Below are positions 48,911 to 60,099 of a stretch of DNA of 64,000 nt, piece after piece. The position numbers and the translations under genes were made by a program. Within the stretch, counting starts at the first letter, position 1; every line of letters starts with the position of its first letter. The notes below the pieces were generated by a model. It saw only the letters and a list, made by a program, of their open reading frames with translations. It had not been told where the DNA came from and made no database searches. The stretch comes from Flavobacterium nitrogenifigens. Lineage in GTDB: Bacteria > Bacteroidota > Bacteroidia > Flavobacteriales > Flavobacteriaceae. Location: assembly GCF_003254565.1 (NCBI RefSeq), contig NZ_QJRI01000175.1, forward strand, positions 62,001 to 126,000, in the 5' to 3' direction.

Positions 48911-49466
48911 TTTTCAAATTATTTTGAGCAAAGTTATTACACTTTTGATTACCAGCAAATAATTTGCAGAAAAATAACAAAATATAACAAATTGTTTTAT
49001 TTCAAACAAAAAGTTGGTGTTTTTCGAATTTTATAACCTTTTTAAAGGTGCTGAGGTTCTAAGATGCTAAGGTACTAAGTTTTTTCTGCCACGAATTCAC
49101 GAATTTAACTAATTCTTAAATGCTGTAGAAATTGTTTTTTGCTATGAATTAGACTAATTTAAATGGATTATTTTTTTTTCGCCACGAATTTACAAATTTC
49201 TCTAATTTTTACTTTGCGTACCCAATGGCAAGTGTCATTGGCAATCTGCTTAAATATAATTCGTGAAATTAAAGCAGAGGATGATTTTCAGCGTCTTGAA
49301 TTTCTTGAATTTGTGAATTCGTGGCGGAAAAAAATAAAAAAACAAAACCCCTGAATATAAATTCAAGGGTTTGTTAGTAGTTATGTTGTTATCGGAATAA
49401 AGATTAATAAAATGCAAGGGAAAAAACTTAGAACCTTAGCATCTTAGTATCTCAGAAACTTAAAAA
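48911..49466. other. Repeat-rich intergenic region between lysA and gltD
   Basis: A 556-bp gap with no convincing gene. It holds the nested inverted repeat at 49,050-49,455 with internal GCCACGAATT copies. The 63-codon frame inside it (49,163-49,354) follows the repeat and is not credible as a gene. Confidence 0.6.
49050..49455. repeat. Long nested inverted repeat
   Basis: Outer arms of about 36 bp (49,050-49,086 and 49,420-49,455) are near-perfect reverse complements with the core CTAAGATGCTAAGG. Inside are opposed GCCACGAATT-type motifs (near 49,089, 49,181 and 49,311). The same inner motif recurs near 57,310, 57,350, 57,941 and 63,460. Confidence 0.75.
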
Positions 49467-50921
49467 TTATAAACTCGGTAAATCTCCTTTTCCTTTAGTA
49501 GGCAAGTTTGTAGATCCCATAAGGAATAAATCTACTTCTCTTGCTGCTTCGCGACCTTCTGAAATAGCCCACACGATTAATGATTGTCCTCTTCTCATAT
49601 CACCAGCAGTGAAAATGTGAGGAACGTTTGTCTGATAGTTATGCGCTTTGTAGTTGCTTCTCATATCAGTTTCGATTCCTAATTGCTCGCTTAATGTTTT
49701 CTCAGGACCTGTAAATCCAAGAGCTAATAAAGCTAAATCGCAAGGCCAGATTTTCTCAGAACCTTCTTTTTCGATTAATTCAGGACGCTGACCTGGAGTC
49801 ATTTTCCATTGCACTTCAACCGTTTTTAATCCAGTTAATTCACCTTTTTCGTTAGAAATGAATTCTTTAGTGTTGATTAACCAATTTCTGTCGCAACCTT
49901 CTTCGTGAGAAGAAGATGTTTTAAGCTGCAACGGCCAGAAAGGCCAAGGAGTTGACTCGCTTCTTCCAACTGGAGGTTTTGGTAAAATCTCAAAGTTAGT
50001 TACCGATTTTGCTCCGTGTCTGTTTGAAGTTCCAATACAGTCAGAACCTGTATCTCCACCACCAATAACGATTACATCTTTACCAGTTGCTTTAACCTGA
50101 TCTGGAATAGATTCTCCGTATAAAACTTTAGTTTGTTGAGTTAAAAAATCCATTGCCTGAACAACACCTTTGCTTTCAATTCCTTTAGTTGGCAAGCTTC
50201 TTCTTTCTGTTGCTCCTCCACATAAAACGATAGAATCGAATTGGTTTAATTCTTCAACGCTGAAGTTAACACCAACGTTTACATTTGTTTTGAAAGTGAT
50301 TCCTTCTGCTTCAAGAATAGCTACACGACGATCGATAATTCCTTTTTCTAATTTGAAATTCGGAATTCCGTAACGTAATAAACCTCCAATTGCGTTGTCT
50401 CTTTCAAAAACAGTTACAGTGTGACCTGCTCTGTTTAATTGCTGAGCCGCAGCAAGACCCGCAGGTCCAGAACCAATAACAGCAACAGTTTTGCCAGTTC
50501 TTGTTTTTGGTGCTTGTGGTTTAATCCATCCTTCAGCGAAACCTCTTTCTACGATGCTTTTCTCGATGTTTTCGATAGAAACCGGATCTTTGATGATTCC
50601 TAATACACATGATTTCTCACATGGAGCAGGGCATAAGCGTCCTGTAAATTCAGGGAAGTTATTAGTAGATTGTAAAATCTCTAACGCGCTCTGCCATTCT
50701 TCCTGATGCACCATGTCGTTGAAGTCAGGAATTAAATTTCCTAACGGACAACCACTGTGGCAAAAAGGAATTCCACAGTCCATACATCTTGATCCTTGTT
50801 CTTTTAATTTATCTTTTGGTACCGGAATAGTAAATTCGTTGTAGTTAGAAACACGTTCTGCTACTGCTAAATTACTTTCATCGGCTCTGTTATATTCTTT
50901 AAATCCGCCTATTTTACCCAT
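49467..50921 (-). CDS. gltD: Glutamate synthase small subunit
   Basis: The product is 484 residues. The N-terminal cysteine cluster CMDCGIPFCHSGCPLGN (about 43-58) binds iron-sulfur centres shared with the large subunit. GSGPAGLAAAQQLNRAGH and GGGDTGSDC mark the FAD and NADPH Rossmann motifs, and FTAGDMRRGQSL closes the FAD site. It passes electrons from NAD(P)H to GltB for making two glutamates from glutamine and 2-oxoglutarate. It follows gltB by 113 bp and is probably co-transcribed. Confidence 0.95.
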   Translation of the reverse strand: MGKIGGFKEYNRADESNLAVAERVSNYNEFTIPVPKDKLKEQGSRCMDCGIPFCHSGCPLGNLIPDFNDMVHQEEWQSALEILQSTNNFPEFTGRLCPAPCEKSCVLGIIKDPVSIENIEKSIVERGFAEGWIKPQAPKTRTGKTVAVIGSGPAGLAAAQQLNRAGHTVTVFERDNAIGGLLRYGIPNFKLEKGIIDRRVAILEAEGITFKTNVNVGVNFSVEELNQFDSIVLCGGATERRSLPTKGIESKGVVQAMDFLTQQTKVLYGESIPDQVKATGKDVIVIGGGDTGSDCIGTSNRHGAKSVTNFEILPKPPVGRSESTPWPFWPLQLKTSSSHEEGCDRNWLINTKEFISNEKGELTGLKTVEVQWKMTPGQRPELIEKEGSEKIWPCDLALLALGFTGPEKTLSEQLGIETDMRSNYKAHNYQTNVPHIFTAGDMRRGQSLIVWAISEGREAAREVDLFLMGSTNLPTKGKGDLPSL

Positions 50922-50982
50922 GACATTTTTATTAAATTTAGTTGTGAGATGTGAAATGTGAGAAGTGAGTTGAGAAGCTCAA

Positions 50983-51028
50983 CCTTTGTACCTCTGCACC
51001 TTTGTACCTCTGCACCTTTGTAACTCAG
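50983..51028. repeat. Short tandem repeat between gltB and gltD
   Basis: Three copies of a 16-base unit CCTTTGTACCTCTGCA, the last one partial (50,983-50,998; 50,999-51,014; 51,015-51,028). It lies within the gltB-gltD spacer and could vary in copy number. Confidence 0.75.
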
Positions 51029-51034
51029 AACCTT

Positions 51035-54000
51035 TTAATCAGCTATTAATTCTTCTATTTTTTTCTCTTCTGCAATTCTTTGTAATGCTTTTTTGTAATC
51101 AGTTGGCATTACTTTTACGAAGTGCTGTTGTTGGTTTTCCCAGTCTGCTAAAATTCTTTTTGCTAATGGACTGCTTGTGTACAACGAATGGTTTTTGATT
51201 AGTTTTCTAAGTTTCGTAAGATCTTCTTCTTCCATTGGATCGAATGCAACCATTTCCATGTTACAAACTGTAGAATCGAATTTCTTTTTCGGATCGTAAA
51301 CATAAGCTACACCACCGCTCATACCAGCTGCGAAGTTTCTTCCTGTTTTTCCTAAAACTACTACTGTACCACCGGTCATGTATTCGCAACCGTGATCTCC
51401 AATTCCTTCAACAACTGCTGTTGCTCCAGAATTTCTAACACAGAAACGCTCTCCGGCCATTCCATTAATATAAGCCTCTCCGGTAATAGCTCCGTAAAGG
51501 GCAACGTTTCCTATAATGATATTGTCTTCAGGGTTGAAGGTTGCAGTAGGAGGTACTTTTACAATTAATTTTCCTCCAGAAAGACCTTTTCCTAAATAAT
51601 CATTACAGTTTCCGTGAATTTTAAATGACAATCCGTTTGTTGCGAATGCACCAAAACTTTGTCCAGCAGAACCTTCAAAATCAACTAAAATAGTGTCATC
51701 AGGTAATCCTTGTGCGCCGTAGATTTTTGAGATTTCGTTACTCAAAATAGCACCTACAGAACGGTCTGTATTTTTAATTTTAAAAGTTACTCTTGTTTTC
51801 TCTTTTCTATAGATAGACGGAATCGCTTCTTTGATGATGTCAAAATCCAATACATTTTCAAGTTGGTGATCTTGAGTAGTTGTATTATGATTTGGCTCTG
51901 TTTTCGCTTTTTCCGGTTTGTATAGAATTGTTGACAAGTCTAAACCATTTGCTTTATAATGTTTGATAGCTTTGTTCACATTTAATTTTTGTGACTGACC
52001 TACCATTTCTTTTAAAGTTCTGAAACCTAACTGTGCCATGATTTCTCTTAACTCCTCAGCAATGAAATACATGAAGTTGATTACGTGCTCTGGAGTTCCT
52101 TTGAAATTCTTTCTCAATTCAGGATCTTGAGTTGCAATACCAACTGGGCAAGTATTTAAGTGACAAGCTCTCATCATGATACATCCAGAAGCTACAAGCG
52201 GAGCAGTAGCGAAACCGAATTCTTCAGCTCCTAATAAAGCTGCGATAGCCACGTCACGACCTGTTTTTAACTGTCCGTCACACTCTAAAACTACACGGCT
52301 TCTTAAATCGTTCAAGATCAAAGTCTGCTGAGCTTCAGCTAATCCAAGTTCCCACGGAATACCTGTGTGCTGTAAAGATGTTAATGGTGCAGCTCCCGTT
52401 CCTCCGTCATAACCAGAAATTAAGATAACGTCCGCTTTTGCTTTGGCAACACCGGCAGCGATTGTTCCAACTCCAACTTCAGAAACTAATTTTACGTTAA
52501 TACGAGCTTCGCGGTTTGCATTTTTCAAATCGTAAATCAACTGAGATAAATCCTCAATAGAGTAAATATCGTGGTGAGGAGGAGGTGAAATCAAACCTAC
52601 ATAAGGCGTAGAGTTTCTAGTTTCAGCAATCCAAGGCACCACTTTTTCTCCAGGTAACTGTCCACCTTCTCCAGGTTTCGCTCCCTGAGCCATTTTAATC
52701 TGGATTTCTTTAGCATTTGTCAAATAGTTGATCGAAACACCAAAACGTCCTGATGCAACTTGTTTAATTGCAGAGTTTCTAGAATCTCCGTTAATTTCTT
52801 TCTGGAAACGTCTTGGATCTTCTCCACCTTCTCCAGAGTTACTTTTTCCTCCAATTCTGTTCATTGCAATTGCTAAGTTCTCATGCGCTTCTTGGCTGAT
52901 AGAACCATAAGACATTGCTCCAGTTTTGAATTTCTTTACAATTTCTGTCCAAGGTTCTACTTCGTCAATAGAAATTGGATCTAAGTTGTTGAATTCAAAT
53001 AAACCTCTAATGGTCATTAAGTTCGAGCTTTGCTCATTAACGGCATTTGAGTATTCTTTATAACTTTCTGGGCTGTTTAAACGAACTGCCTGTTGTAATT
53101 TAGAAATAGTGGTTGGGTTAAACATGTGTTTTTCACCACCACGTCTCCATCTGTAAATACCTCCAATTTCAAGAGAAAGCAAGTTTGCAATTTTTGAATT
53201 TGGGAAAGCTTTTTGGAAACGTTTTTTTACTTCTTTTTCAACTTCCATTAAACCAATTCCTTCAATTCTTGATGGAGTGTATGGGAAGTATTTAGATGTA
53301 AATGTTTTGTTTAAACCTAAAATCTCGAAAATCTGAGCAGCTCTATACGAATGTAAAGTAGAGATACCAATTTTGTTCATGATTTTTACGATTCCTTTTG
53401 CAATCGCTTTGTTGTAGTTAACTACAGCATAATCTGCTTTTACTTTTGTAATGAAACCTTTTTCAACTTGATCGTGAATGATTTCGTTTACCATGTAAGG
53501 GTTGATGGCGCTTGCACCGTATCCGAACAATAAAGCAAAATGATGAGGTTCGCGTGGTTCAGCAGATTCGATGATGATTCCGAATTTAGAACGAACTTGT
53601 AAAATGTTCAAAGAGTGGTGAATATAAGAACAAGCCAATAACATTGGGATTGGAGCCAATTCTTCGCTTACACCTCTATCTGATAAGATAATGATGTTGC
53701 ATCCTTCATTAACCGCTTTAAAAGTTGCTTGAACACATTTTTCAAGCGCACGCTCTAAACCGTTAACTCCTTTTTCTATTTTATATAAAGTAGAAATAGT
53801 AGCCGATTTGAAATCTGCGTGATCGATATTTCTGATTTTATCCAAATCCTCATTAGAAATAACCGGATTTTGGATTTTCAGTTTTTTACATTGTTTCGAT
53901 TCAATTTCGAAAATATTGAAATCTCCACCAATCGCTAAACTGATATCAGTAATGATTTCTTCACGAATACCATCCAACGGCGGGTTTGTAACCTGAGCAA

Positions 54001-55552
54001 ACAATTGTTTGAAGTAATTGTACAACAACTGAGGCTGATCTGAAAGAACTGCCAAAGGTGTATCGTTACCCATAGAACTGATTGCTTCAGCTCCGTCGCT
54101 TCCCATTGGGTTGATGATTGTTTTTAAATCTTCAATAGTATAACCAAACAAACGCTGTCTTGTTAAGAAATCTAATTTTTCAACAGGGGTAGGGTTGTTT
54201 GTGTAAGGAACGCTTGCCAATGGCAATAAGTTTTCGTCAACCCATTGTTTGTATGGACGTTTTGTAACGATCGCTTTTTTAACTTCTTCGTCTTCGATGA
54301 TACGACCTTCATTCATATCAACCAAGAACATTTTTCCTGGCTCTAAACGACCGTGCTGAATTACATCTTCTGGGTCGATGTCTAAGACACCAATTTCAGA
54401 TGACATAATTACGAATCCGCTTTTCGTTAATGTATAACGAGATGGACGTAAACCATTTCTGTCTAGTAAAGCTCCAATTACGTTACCATCTGTAAACGGA
54501 ATAGAAGCTGGACCATCCCAAGGCTCCATGATACAAGCATTGTACTCATAGAAAGCTCTTTTCTCTGGAGTCATTGTCTGGTGTTTTTCCCAAGCTTCAG
54601 GAACTACCATCATCATCGCTTCAGGCAATGAACGACCTGTCATTAATAAAAGTTCAATCACCATATCCATAGAAGCAGAATCTGATTTTCCTTCTAAGAT
54701 AATTGGGAATAATTTTTTAATGTCTTCGCCAAAAACTTTGCTCTGCATAAGCTCCTCACGAGCACGCATACGGCTTACGTTTCCACGAAGTGTATTGATC
54801 TCACCATTGTGACACATGTATCTAAATGGTTGAGCTAAGTCCCAAGATGGGAATGTATTTGTAGAGAAACGTTGGTGTACAAGCGCTAAACGAGTCACCA
54901 AGTCTGGATCTTTCAAATCTATATAATAACGGCTGATGTCTTCTGGCATCAATAGACCTTTATATATTATAGTAGTTGTCGATAGGCTAGTAAAATAAAA
55001 CATGTGGCTTTCTGAGGTTTTAGATCCTCTTACGGCATGTTCAGCAATTTTTCTAGCTGCAAAAAGTTTTGCATTAAATTCTTGTTCAGTTAAATCTTGT
55101 CCGTTTTTAGAAACGAAAACTTGTTTAATTGTTGGTTCTTTTTCTGCGGCGATTTCACCTAAATTTTCAACGTCAACTGGCACATCTCTCCAACCTAAAA
55201 CTTTTAAGTTTTGATCTTTGATAGTAGCTTCAAATGCATTAATACAAAAAGAAACCTGGTTTTTGCTTTTTGGTAAAAAAACCATTCCTACTGCATACTC
55301 ACGCGCTTCTGGGATTTCAAAGTCACAAACTTTCTTAAAAAAATCATGAGGAATGTCGAATAAAATTCCGGCTCCGTCACCAGTTCTTCCATCAGAACTT
55401 ACGGCACCACGATGTTCCAATTTAATTAAGATGTCTAATGCTTTGTGAATAATATCATTTGACTTAATACCATTCAAATTACAAATAAATCCTGCACCAC
55501 AATTGTCGTGTTCAAATTCAGGCAGATAAAGCCCTTGTTCTTTAACTCTCAT
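51035..55552 (-). CDS. gltB: Glutamate synthase large subunit
   Basis: The product is 1505 residues from [22 protein letters not shown]; an upstream in-frame ATG at 55,594 is unlikely. The class II amidotransferase domain starts at DNCGAGF (Cys18, nucleophile after processing). The central and FMN domains follow ([32 protein letters not shown]), with the 3Fe-4S cluster cysteines in [15 protein letters not shown], and a C-terminal GXGXG beta-helix ([21 protein letters not shown]). It splits glutamine and reduces the 2-iminoglutarate to glutamate, with GltD as partner. It is divergent from sucC. Confidence 0.95.
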   Translation of the reverse strand: MRVKEQGLYLPEFEHDNCGAGFICNLNGIKSNDIIHKALDILIKLEHRGAVSSDGRTGDGAGILFDIPHDFFKKVCDFEIPEAREYAVGMVFLPKSKNQVSFCINAFEATIKDQNLKVLGWRDVPVDVENLGEIAAEKEPTIKQVFVSKNGQDLTEQEFNAKLFAARKIAEHAVRGSKTSESHMFYFTSLSTTTIIYKGLLMPEDISRYYIDLKDPDLVTRLALVHQRFSTNTFPSWDLAQPFRYMCHNGEINTLRGNVSRMRAREELMQSKVFGEDIKKLFPIILEGKSDSASMDMVIELLLMTGRSLPEAMMMVVPEAWEKHQTMTPEKRAFYEYNACIMEPWDGPASIPFTDGNVIGALLDRNGLRPSRYTLTKSGFVIMSSEIGVLDIDPEDVIQHGRLEPGKMFLVDMNEGRIIEDEEVKKAIVTKRPYKQWVDENLLPLASVPYTNNPTPVEKLDFLTRQRLFGYTIEDLKTIINPMGSDGAEAISSMGNDTPLAVLSDQPQLLYNYFKQLFAQVTNPPLDGIREEIITDISLAIGGDFNIFEIESKQCKKLKIQNPVISNEDLDKIRNIDHADFKSATISTLYKIEKGVNGLERALEKCVQATFKAVNEGCNIIILSDRGVSEELAPIPMLLACSYIHHSLNILQVRSKFGIIIESAEPREPHHFALLFGYGASAINPYMVNEIIHDQVEKGFITKVKADYAVVNYNKAIAKGIVKIMNKIGISTLHSYRAAQIFEILGLNKTFTSKYFPYTPSRIEGIGLMEVEKEVKKRFQKAFPNSKIANLLSLEIGGIYRWRRGGEKHMFNPTTISKLQQAVRLNSPESYKEYSNAVNEQSSNLMTIRGLFEFNNLDPISIDEVEPWTEIVKKFKTGAMSYGSISQEAHENLAIAMNRIGGKSNSGEGGEDPRRFQKEINGDSRNSAIKQVASGRFGVSINYLTNAKEIQIKMAQGAKPGEGGQLPGEKVVPWIAETRNSTPYVGLISPPPHHDIYSIEDLSQLIYDLKNANREARINVKLVSEVGVGTIAAGVAKAKADVILISGYDGGTGAAPLTSLQHTGIPWELGLAEAQQTLILNDLRSRVVLECDGQLKTGRDVAIAALLGAEEFGFATAPLVASGCIMMRACHLNTCPVGIATQDPELRKNFKGTPEHVINFMYFIAEELREIMAQLGFRTLKEMVGQSQKLNVNKAIKHYKANGLDLSTILYKPEKAKTEPNHNTTTQDHQLENVLDFDIIKEAIPSIYRKEKTRVTFKIKNTDRSVGAILSNEISKIYGAQGLPDDTILVDFEGSAGQSFGAFATNGLSFKIHGNCNDYLGKGLSGGKLIVKVPPTATFNPEDNIIIGNVALYGAITGEAYINGMAGERFCVRNSGATAVVEGIGDHGCEYMTGGTVVVLGKTGRNFAAGMSGGVAYVYDPKKKFDSTVCNMEMVAFDPMEEEDLTKLRKLIKNHSLYTSSPLAKRILADWENQQQHFVKVMPTDYKKALQRIAEEKKIEELIAD

Positions 55553-55968
55553 TCTTGATATTTTTTTTACAAAAATAAAGATTTCGTTAAACATAATGTA
55601 TTGAAATAGTGCTTTTGCTTACATTTTTGCTGTAATATTAGAAAAAGGGTTCTTAATTATTAATATTGTTATATTAGGTATCTCGAATTGCTAAAAATAT
55701 AATTACTCTTAAAATATATTAGGAAAAATCGTCGGCAGGCCAATAAATCCAATGAATTTTTTGTTAAATATCAAACTTTTTATGTGAATTGTGTTAACAT
55801 TAACAAATTGTTCCGTTAACGATTTGTTTGCTTTGAAAAATTATCAACGCCTACTACCTATATATAACATTTATTTAATTGAAAAAGATTTTACTATTAA
55901 GTTGTATTTTGTTACTTTTGTCGCACTTTTATTCTGAAATAAATTCAGAACCAGACAAATTCTATATT
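55553..55968. other. Divergent control region between gltB and sucC
   Basis: 416 bp of AT-rich sequence with no gene. TACTTTTG at 55,913-55,920 fits the -7 element of the sucC promoter, 48 bases before its ATG. A gltB promoter must lie on the other strand but is not clear. Confidence 0.5.
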
Positions 55969-57162
55969 ATGAACATACACGAATATCAAGGAAAAGAAAT
56001 TTTAGCGAGTTACGGAGTACGCGTACAACGCGGAATTGTGGCTAACAATGCGGTTGAAGCTGTAGCTGCTGCAAAACAATTAACTGCCGAAACTGGTACA
56101 GGATGGCATGTAATAAAAGCACAAATTCACGCAGGTGGTCGTGGAAAAGGTGGTGGAGTTAAGCTGGCTAAAAACTTACAACAAGTTGAAGAGTTAGCAG
56201 AACAAATCATCGGAATGCAGTTGATTACACCTCAGACTCCGCCTGAAGGTAAAAAAGTAAATAAGGTATTAGTTGCAGAAGATGTTTACTATCCAGGTGA
56301 AAGCGAAACTTCTGAATTTTATGTTTCTGTTTTATTGAATAGAGGTACAGGACGCAACATGATCATGTATTCTACTGAAGGTGGAATGGATATCGAAGAA
56401 GTTGCTGAGCACACTCCACACTTAATCTTTACTGAAGAAATTGATCCTTCTGTAGGATTACAAGGTTTCCAAGCTAGAAGAATTGCTTTTAACTTAGGAC
56501 TTTCTGGAAACGCTTTCAAAGAAATGGTGAAATTCATCGACGCACTTTACAATGCTTACATTGGTTCTGATGCTTCTATGTTTGAAATCAACCCAGTTCT
56601 TAAAACTTCTGATAACAAAATCTTAGCTGTTGACGCTAAAGTTAACATCGACGATAACGCTTTATACAGACAAGCTAAATATGCTGAAATGAGAGATATC
56701 CGTGAGGAGAATCCAATCGAAGTTGAAGCTAAAGAAGTTGGTCTTAACTATGTTGACCTTGACGGTACTGTAGGATGTATGGTAAACGGAGCTGGTCTTG
56801 CAATGGCAACTATGGATTTAATTAAATATGCTGGTTTTGAGCCTGCTAACTTCCTTGACGTTGGTGGAACTGCTGATGCTAAACGTGTTGAAACTGCTTT
56901 CAGAATTATCTTGAAAGATCCAAACGTAAAAGCTATTTTGATTAACATCTTTGGAGGTATCGTTCGTTGTGACCGTGTTGCTCAAGGTGTTGTTGACGCT
57001 TACAAAAACATGGGTGATGCTATCAATGTGCCAATTATCGTTCGTTTGCAAGGAACAAATGCTGAAATTGCAAAAGAATTAATTGACAACTCTGGTATGC
57101 CAATCTTATCTGCAGTTCAATTCCAAGAAGCTGCTGACCAAGTAAAAGCTGCTCTTTCTTAA
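55969..57162 (+). CDS. sucC: Succinyl-CoA synthetase beta subunit
   Basis: The product is 397 residues from [17 protein letters not shown]; an upstream TTG at 55,879 would add an unconserved 30-residue tail. The ATP-grasp domain is clear ([25 protein letters not shown] variant FEINPVL near 205) and the CoA-ligase domain has [13 protein letters not shown] and [13 protein letters not shown]. It converts succinyl-CoA, ADP and phosphate to succinate, ATP and CoA in the citric acid cycle. sucD is not adjacent here. Confidence 0.95.
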   Translation: MNIHEYQGKEILASYGVRVQRGIVANNAVEAVAAAKQLTAETGTGWHVIKAQIHAGGRGKGGGVKLAKNLQQVEELAEQIIGMQLITPQTPPEGKKVNKVLVAEDVYYPGESETSEFYVSVLLNRGTGRNMIMYSTEGGMDIEEVAEHTPHLIFTEEIDPSVGLQGFQARRIAFNLGLSGNAFKEMVKFIDALYNAYIGSDASMFEINPVLKTSDNKILAVDAKVNIDDNALYRQAKYAEMRDIREENPIEVEAKEVGLNYVDLDGTVGCMVNGAGLAMATMDLIKYAGFEPANFLDVGGTADAKRVETAFRIILKDPNVKAILINIFGGIVRCDRVAQGVVDAYKNMGDAINVPIIVRLQGTNAEIAKELIDNSGMPILSAVQFQEAADQVKAALS

Positions 57163-57186
57163 TTAAATAAGAAATCAATTTATATA

Positions 57187-57218
57187 AAAAATCCATTCCG
57201 AAAGGAGTGGATTTTTTT
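57187..57218 (+). terminator. Terminator of sucC
   Basis: AATCCATTCC and GGAGTGGATT form a stem around GAAA with one mismatch, followed by eight T, 25 bases after the stop. Confidence 0.85.
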
Positions 57219-57227
57219 TGGAGTTAA

Positions 57228-57419
57228 TTTAACCGCAAAGCACGGAAGGTTTTTTGTCAAGGATTATGAATACAAACGCAAAGTTCGCAATGCTTTATGT
57301 TGAAAACAGCCACGAATTCACGAATTTTATTTTTTACAATCTTTGAAAATAATTCGTGAATTCGTGGCTAAAAAAACTTTGCGAACTTTGCGTAATTCTT
57401 TGTGTGCTTTGCGGTTAAA
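57228..57419. repeat. Nested inverted repeat between sucC and DUF1456 gene
   Basis: Outer arms TTTAACCGCAAAGCAC (57,228-57,243) and its exact reverse complement (57,404-57,419). Middle pair around ACGCAAAGTTCGCAA and TTGCGAACTTTGCGT. Inner pair GCCACGAATTCACGAATT and its complement near 57,350-57,368. The last base abuts the neighbouring stop codon. Confidence 0.8.
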
Positions 57420-57884
57420 TTATTTCTTATTTTTCCCGTTTTTAAAAACCACTTTTTCTACAACAACAGGTTTTCCATTTCCTTTTGGGAATGATTTCTT
57501 TTTAGGTTTTCCAGCTGATGATCCTGAGCCAGATGGTTTTTTATCACCTCTGTATTTTTCTGAATCTTTTGGAGCAGCTTTAAATTCAGGTCTTTCCTTA
57601 GAAGTTTCTCTTTTTGGAATTTCAGCTTTATGTTTTGCTAAAACCTCATTTGGGTTTTTAGGATTTTCTTTAGTTCCTCTTAAATGAATAACCAATCCGT
57701 TTAAGAAATTACGTAAAACCTGATCGCCACATTCCATATAATTTGGATGATCTTCTGCTCTGAAAAAAGCACCCAATTCTGATTTTGAAATTCTAAAATC
57801 TACCAATTCTAAAATTTCAACTATTTGGTCATCACGGAGCATTAAAGCCACGCGAAGTTTTTTAAGTATATCGTTATTTGTCAT
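57420..57884 (-). CDS. DUF1456 (YehS-like) protein
   Basis: The product is 154 residues. DUF1456 repeats are visible: NNDILKKLRVALMLRDDQIVEILELVDFRISKSELGAFFR and CGDQVLRNFLNGLVIHLRG. The C-terminal 70 residues are Lys/Pro-rich and disordered. The family is conserved in bacteria but has no known function; helical-repeat DNA or RNA binding has been suggested for similar architectures. Confidence 0.8.
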   Translation of the reverse strand: MTNNDILKKLRVALMLRDDQIVEILELVDFRISKSELGAFFRAEDHPNYMECGDQVLRNFLNGLVIHLRGTKENPKNPNEVLAKHKAEIPKRETSKERPEFKAAPKDSEKYRGDKKPSGSGSSAGKPKKKSFPKGNGKPVVVEKVVFKNGKNKK

Positions 57885-58038
57885 CGTTTATTTTTTACAA
57901 AGGTACGGTTTAAAAGCAAAAGATTTGGAGTATTTTTTTTGCCACGAATTCCACGAATTTTCACGAATTAAAATTTTAGAATGAATTAGTGTAAATTTGT
58001 GGAATTGCTTCGCCTGTTCGCTATTGCTTGGGTCGTGG

Positions 58039-59060
58039 CTATTTCTTATTTAAAACGCTAACTAATTTATCCAAATCTTCTTTTAAATGATTTGCTGTAA
58101 CTACAATTCGATTTAATGGTTCTGCTTCTTTAGTATATCTGAAACTGGCAATGATGATTTTTTCTTGTTTTAGTTTCTCTACTAATTCGTTTGATAATAA
58201 ATAAATCAAAGGGTAGTTTTTGTCAAATTTGACATTACCATTTTTAATTAAAATCGAATCAATATAATTTAAATTATCTAGCAGTTTTTGATGTTGCTTT
58301 TTATAAATTTCTTTAGCATCATAAAGCGTTTGTACAAAAGAAGGATTCATTCCTGCCGCGCTAGTAAAAGTTTCCAATTCTTTGATTTGATTTATAAATT
58401 CAGAATCAGATGCAATCACTCCGCCTGTTAATCCGAAAGCTTTTCCTAATGAAGAAACCATGATTTTTCTTTTAAGCGGAAAAGAGATTGAAGAATAAAT
58501 TCCACAGCCATTTTTACCCGTAATTCCTAAAGAATGAGATTCATCGATAATTAGTGTGATTTCTTTGGTTTTTGAAATTTTTTCTAAAAAGGATAAATCG
58601 GCAGGTTTTGTTTCAAATGAAGGGACACCATCAGTTAAAATCGTTATTTTTTCAGGTTTTGAATCTAATAAGCGATTATTTAATTCCCCGTTTAAGAATA
58701 TAGGAAAACTGTTTTCGGTTTGGATTGCGTTGTGTGTATCATTCAAATGGAAAAACAATCGGTTTGTTTTTTCATTAAATCGATAACTAATTTTCCTGCC
58801 AGCATTCCAGAAGAAACAGTTACGGCTTTTTCGGAACCAATATGAGACGCTAAAAAGCTTTCACCTGTATCATAAGCCGTTAGTTGAATATTCGCAGTTC
58901 TTGAGCTTCCGTAAGTCGTTCCCCATTTTAAAATATTCTGAACCACTAATTCCTGAAATGCTACATTTGTTGGAAGTCCCAAATACGCAGTTCCACCAAA
59001 ATACAAATATTGTTCTTGGTCAATTTCGATAACTCTGTCTGGAAATTTTTCGACTTTCAT
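58039..59060 (-). pseudogene. BioF/KBL-like PLP aminotransferase, frameshifted at a T tract
   Basis: The first frame (59,060-58,743) encodes the N-terminal third (YLYFGGTAYLGLPTN; TYGSSRTANIQLTAYDTGE; AVTVSSGMLAGKLVIDLM). The second (58,758-58,039) has LIIDESHSLGITGKNGCG and SSLGKAFGLTGG with the PLP lysine. Adding one T to the run of five (plus-strand A5 at 58,751-58,755) joins them as TDCFFHLNDTHNA. The enzyme resembles alpha-oxoamine synthases. Its neighbour is a dipeptide epimerase, as in Bacteroidota cell-wall peptide recycling clusters. Indel error in assembly is possible. Confidence 0.8.
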
Positions 59061-59061
59061 T

Positions 59062-60072
59062 TTATAGCAATGTAACTCCAGTTCCGTTCAAATTAGGATA
59101 ACTTACAACACCATCTTTTATGGTTACTCCAGTTGCAATATCTTCTGCCAAAAGAAGTGCGCCGTCCATATCTACATAATCTAGTTGAGGCAATAAATGG
59201 GCAATTGCAGAAATTCCAACAGTAGATTCAGTCATACAGCCCACCATTGTTCTTAATCCTAGTTTTTTAGCTTCTTCGATCATGCGTTTTCCAGGAGTTA
59301 AACCACCGCATTTTACCAGTTTTACATTAACACCATGAAAATGATTGTGGCATTTTGCTACATCTTCTTCAATAATACAGCTTTCGTCGGCAATTACAGG
59401 AAGAACAGAATGTTTAAAAACTTCTTTATGGCCTTCCCAATTATCAGCTTTCATGGGTTGTTCCAGAAATTCAACTCCAAGTTTTTTTAATTCAACAGCA
59501 TTGTTGATGGTTTCTTCAACTCCCCAGCCGCAATTGGCATCTATTCTAAAAACAGCATTGGTGTGTTTACGAAGTTCTTTTACAATTTCGATATCTTCTT
59601 TGGTTCCCAATTTAATTTTATAAATAGGCCACGGAAGTTCCTGCATTTTAGAAACCATTTTGTCAATAGAAGCAATTCCGATTGTATAATCCGTCATTGG
59701 ATTTCTTTCTGTCGTGTAATTCCATAATTCGTAAAGCTTTTTGCCTTTTTTACGAGCATACAAATCATTATAAGCCAAATCTAAAGCGCACAAAGCAAAC
59801 ATATCATCTTTTAAATAGGGATGAATTTTTGCCCAAAACACTTCTGGAGTTTCATTTTCAGTATTCTCAATAATGCTTCTTATTTTTTCCAAATCCTGCA
59901 TCATCATCGGCACAGTTGTGTTGTAATACGGATTTGAAGTGGCTTCTCCAAAACCTGAAAAACCTTCGCTTTGCAACTCGACAATTAATGAAGGTTGAAA
60001 ATCGATAGACTCTCTCGAAATGGTAAAAGTGTGTTTTAGTTTGAGATTATATTCTCTTAAAATTAGTTTCAT
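59062..60072 (-). CDS. L-Ala-D/L-Glu (dipeptide) epimerase
   Basis: The product is 336 residues of the enolase superfamily. IYKIKLGTKED carries the KxK catalytic lysines (near 162-164), FRIDANCGW, LEQPM and IADESC hold the metal-binding acids, and VKLVKCGG the second catalytic lysine. TMVGCMTESTVG is typical of dipeptide epimerases. It interconverts L-Ala-D-Glu and L-Ala-L-Glu from peptidoglycan recycling. It ends one base before the start of the PLP enzyme gene, so they form one operon. Confidence 0.88.
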   Translation of the reverse strand: MKLILREYNLKLKHTFTISRESIDFQPSLIVELQSEGFSGFGEATSNPYYNTTVPMMMQDLEKIRSIIENTENETPEVFWAKIHPYLKDDMFALCALDLAYNDLYARKKGKKLYELWNYTTERNPMTDYTIGIASIDKMVSKMQELPWPIYKIKLGTKEDIEIVKELRKHTNAVFRIDANCGWGVEETINNAVELKKLGVEFLEQPMKADNWEGHKEVFKHSVLPVIADESCIIEEDVAKCHNHFHGVNVKLVKCGGLTPGKRMIEEAKKLGLRTMVGCMTESTVGISAIAHLLPQLDYVDMDGALLLAEDIATGVTIKDGVVSYPNLNGTGVTLL

Positions 60073-60099
60073 TTATTGGGGTGTTTTTTTATTTCTAAA

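Noticed and set aside
49163..49354. 63-residue plus-strand ORF
   Set aside because: It is made of the interspersed GCCACGAATT-type repeat and has no coding features.
55879..55968. Signal-peptide-like N-terminal extension of SucC from a TTG start
   Set aside because: SucC is cytosolic and conserved from [12 protein letters not shown]; the upstream part overlaps the likely promoter.
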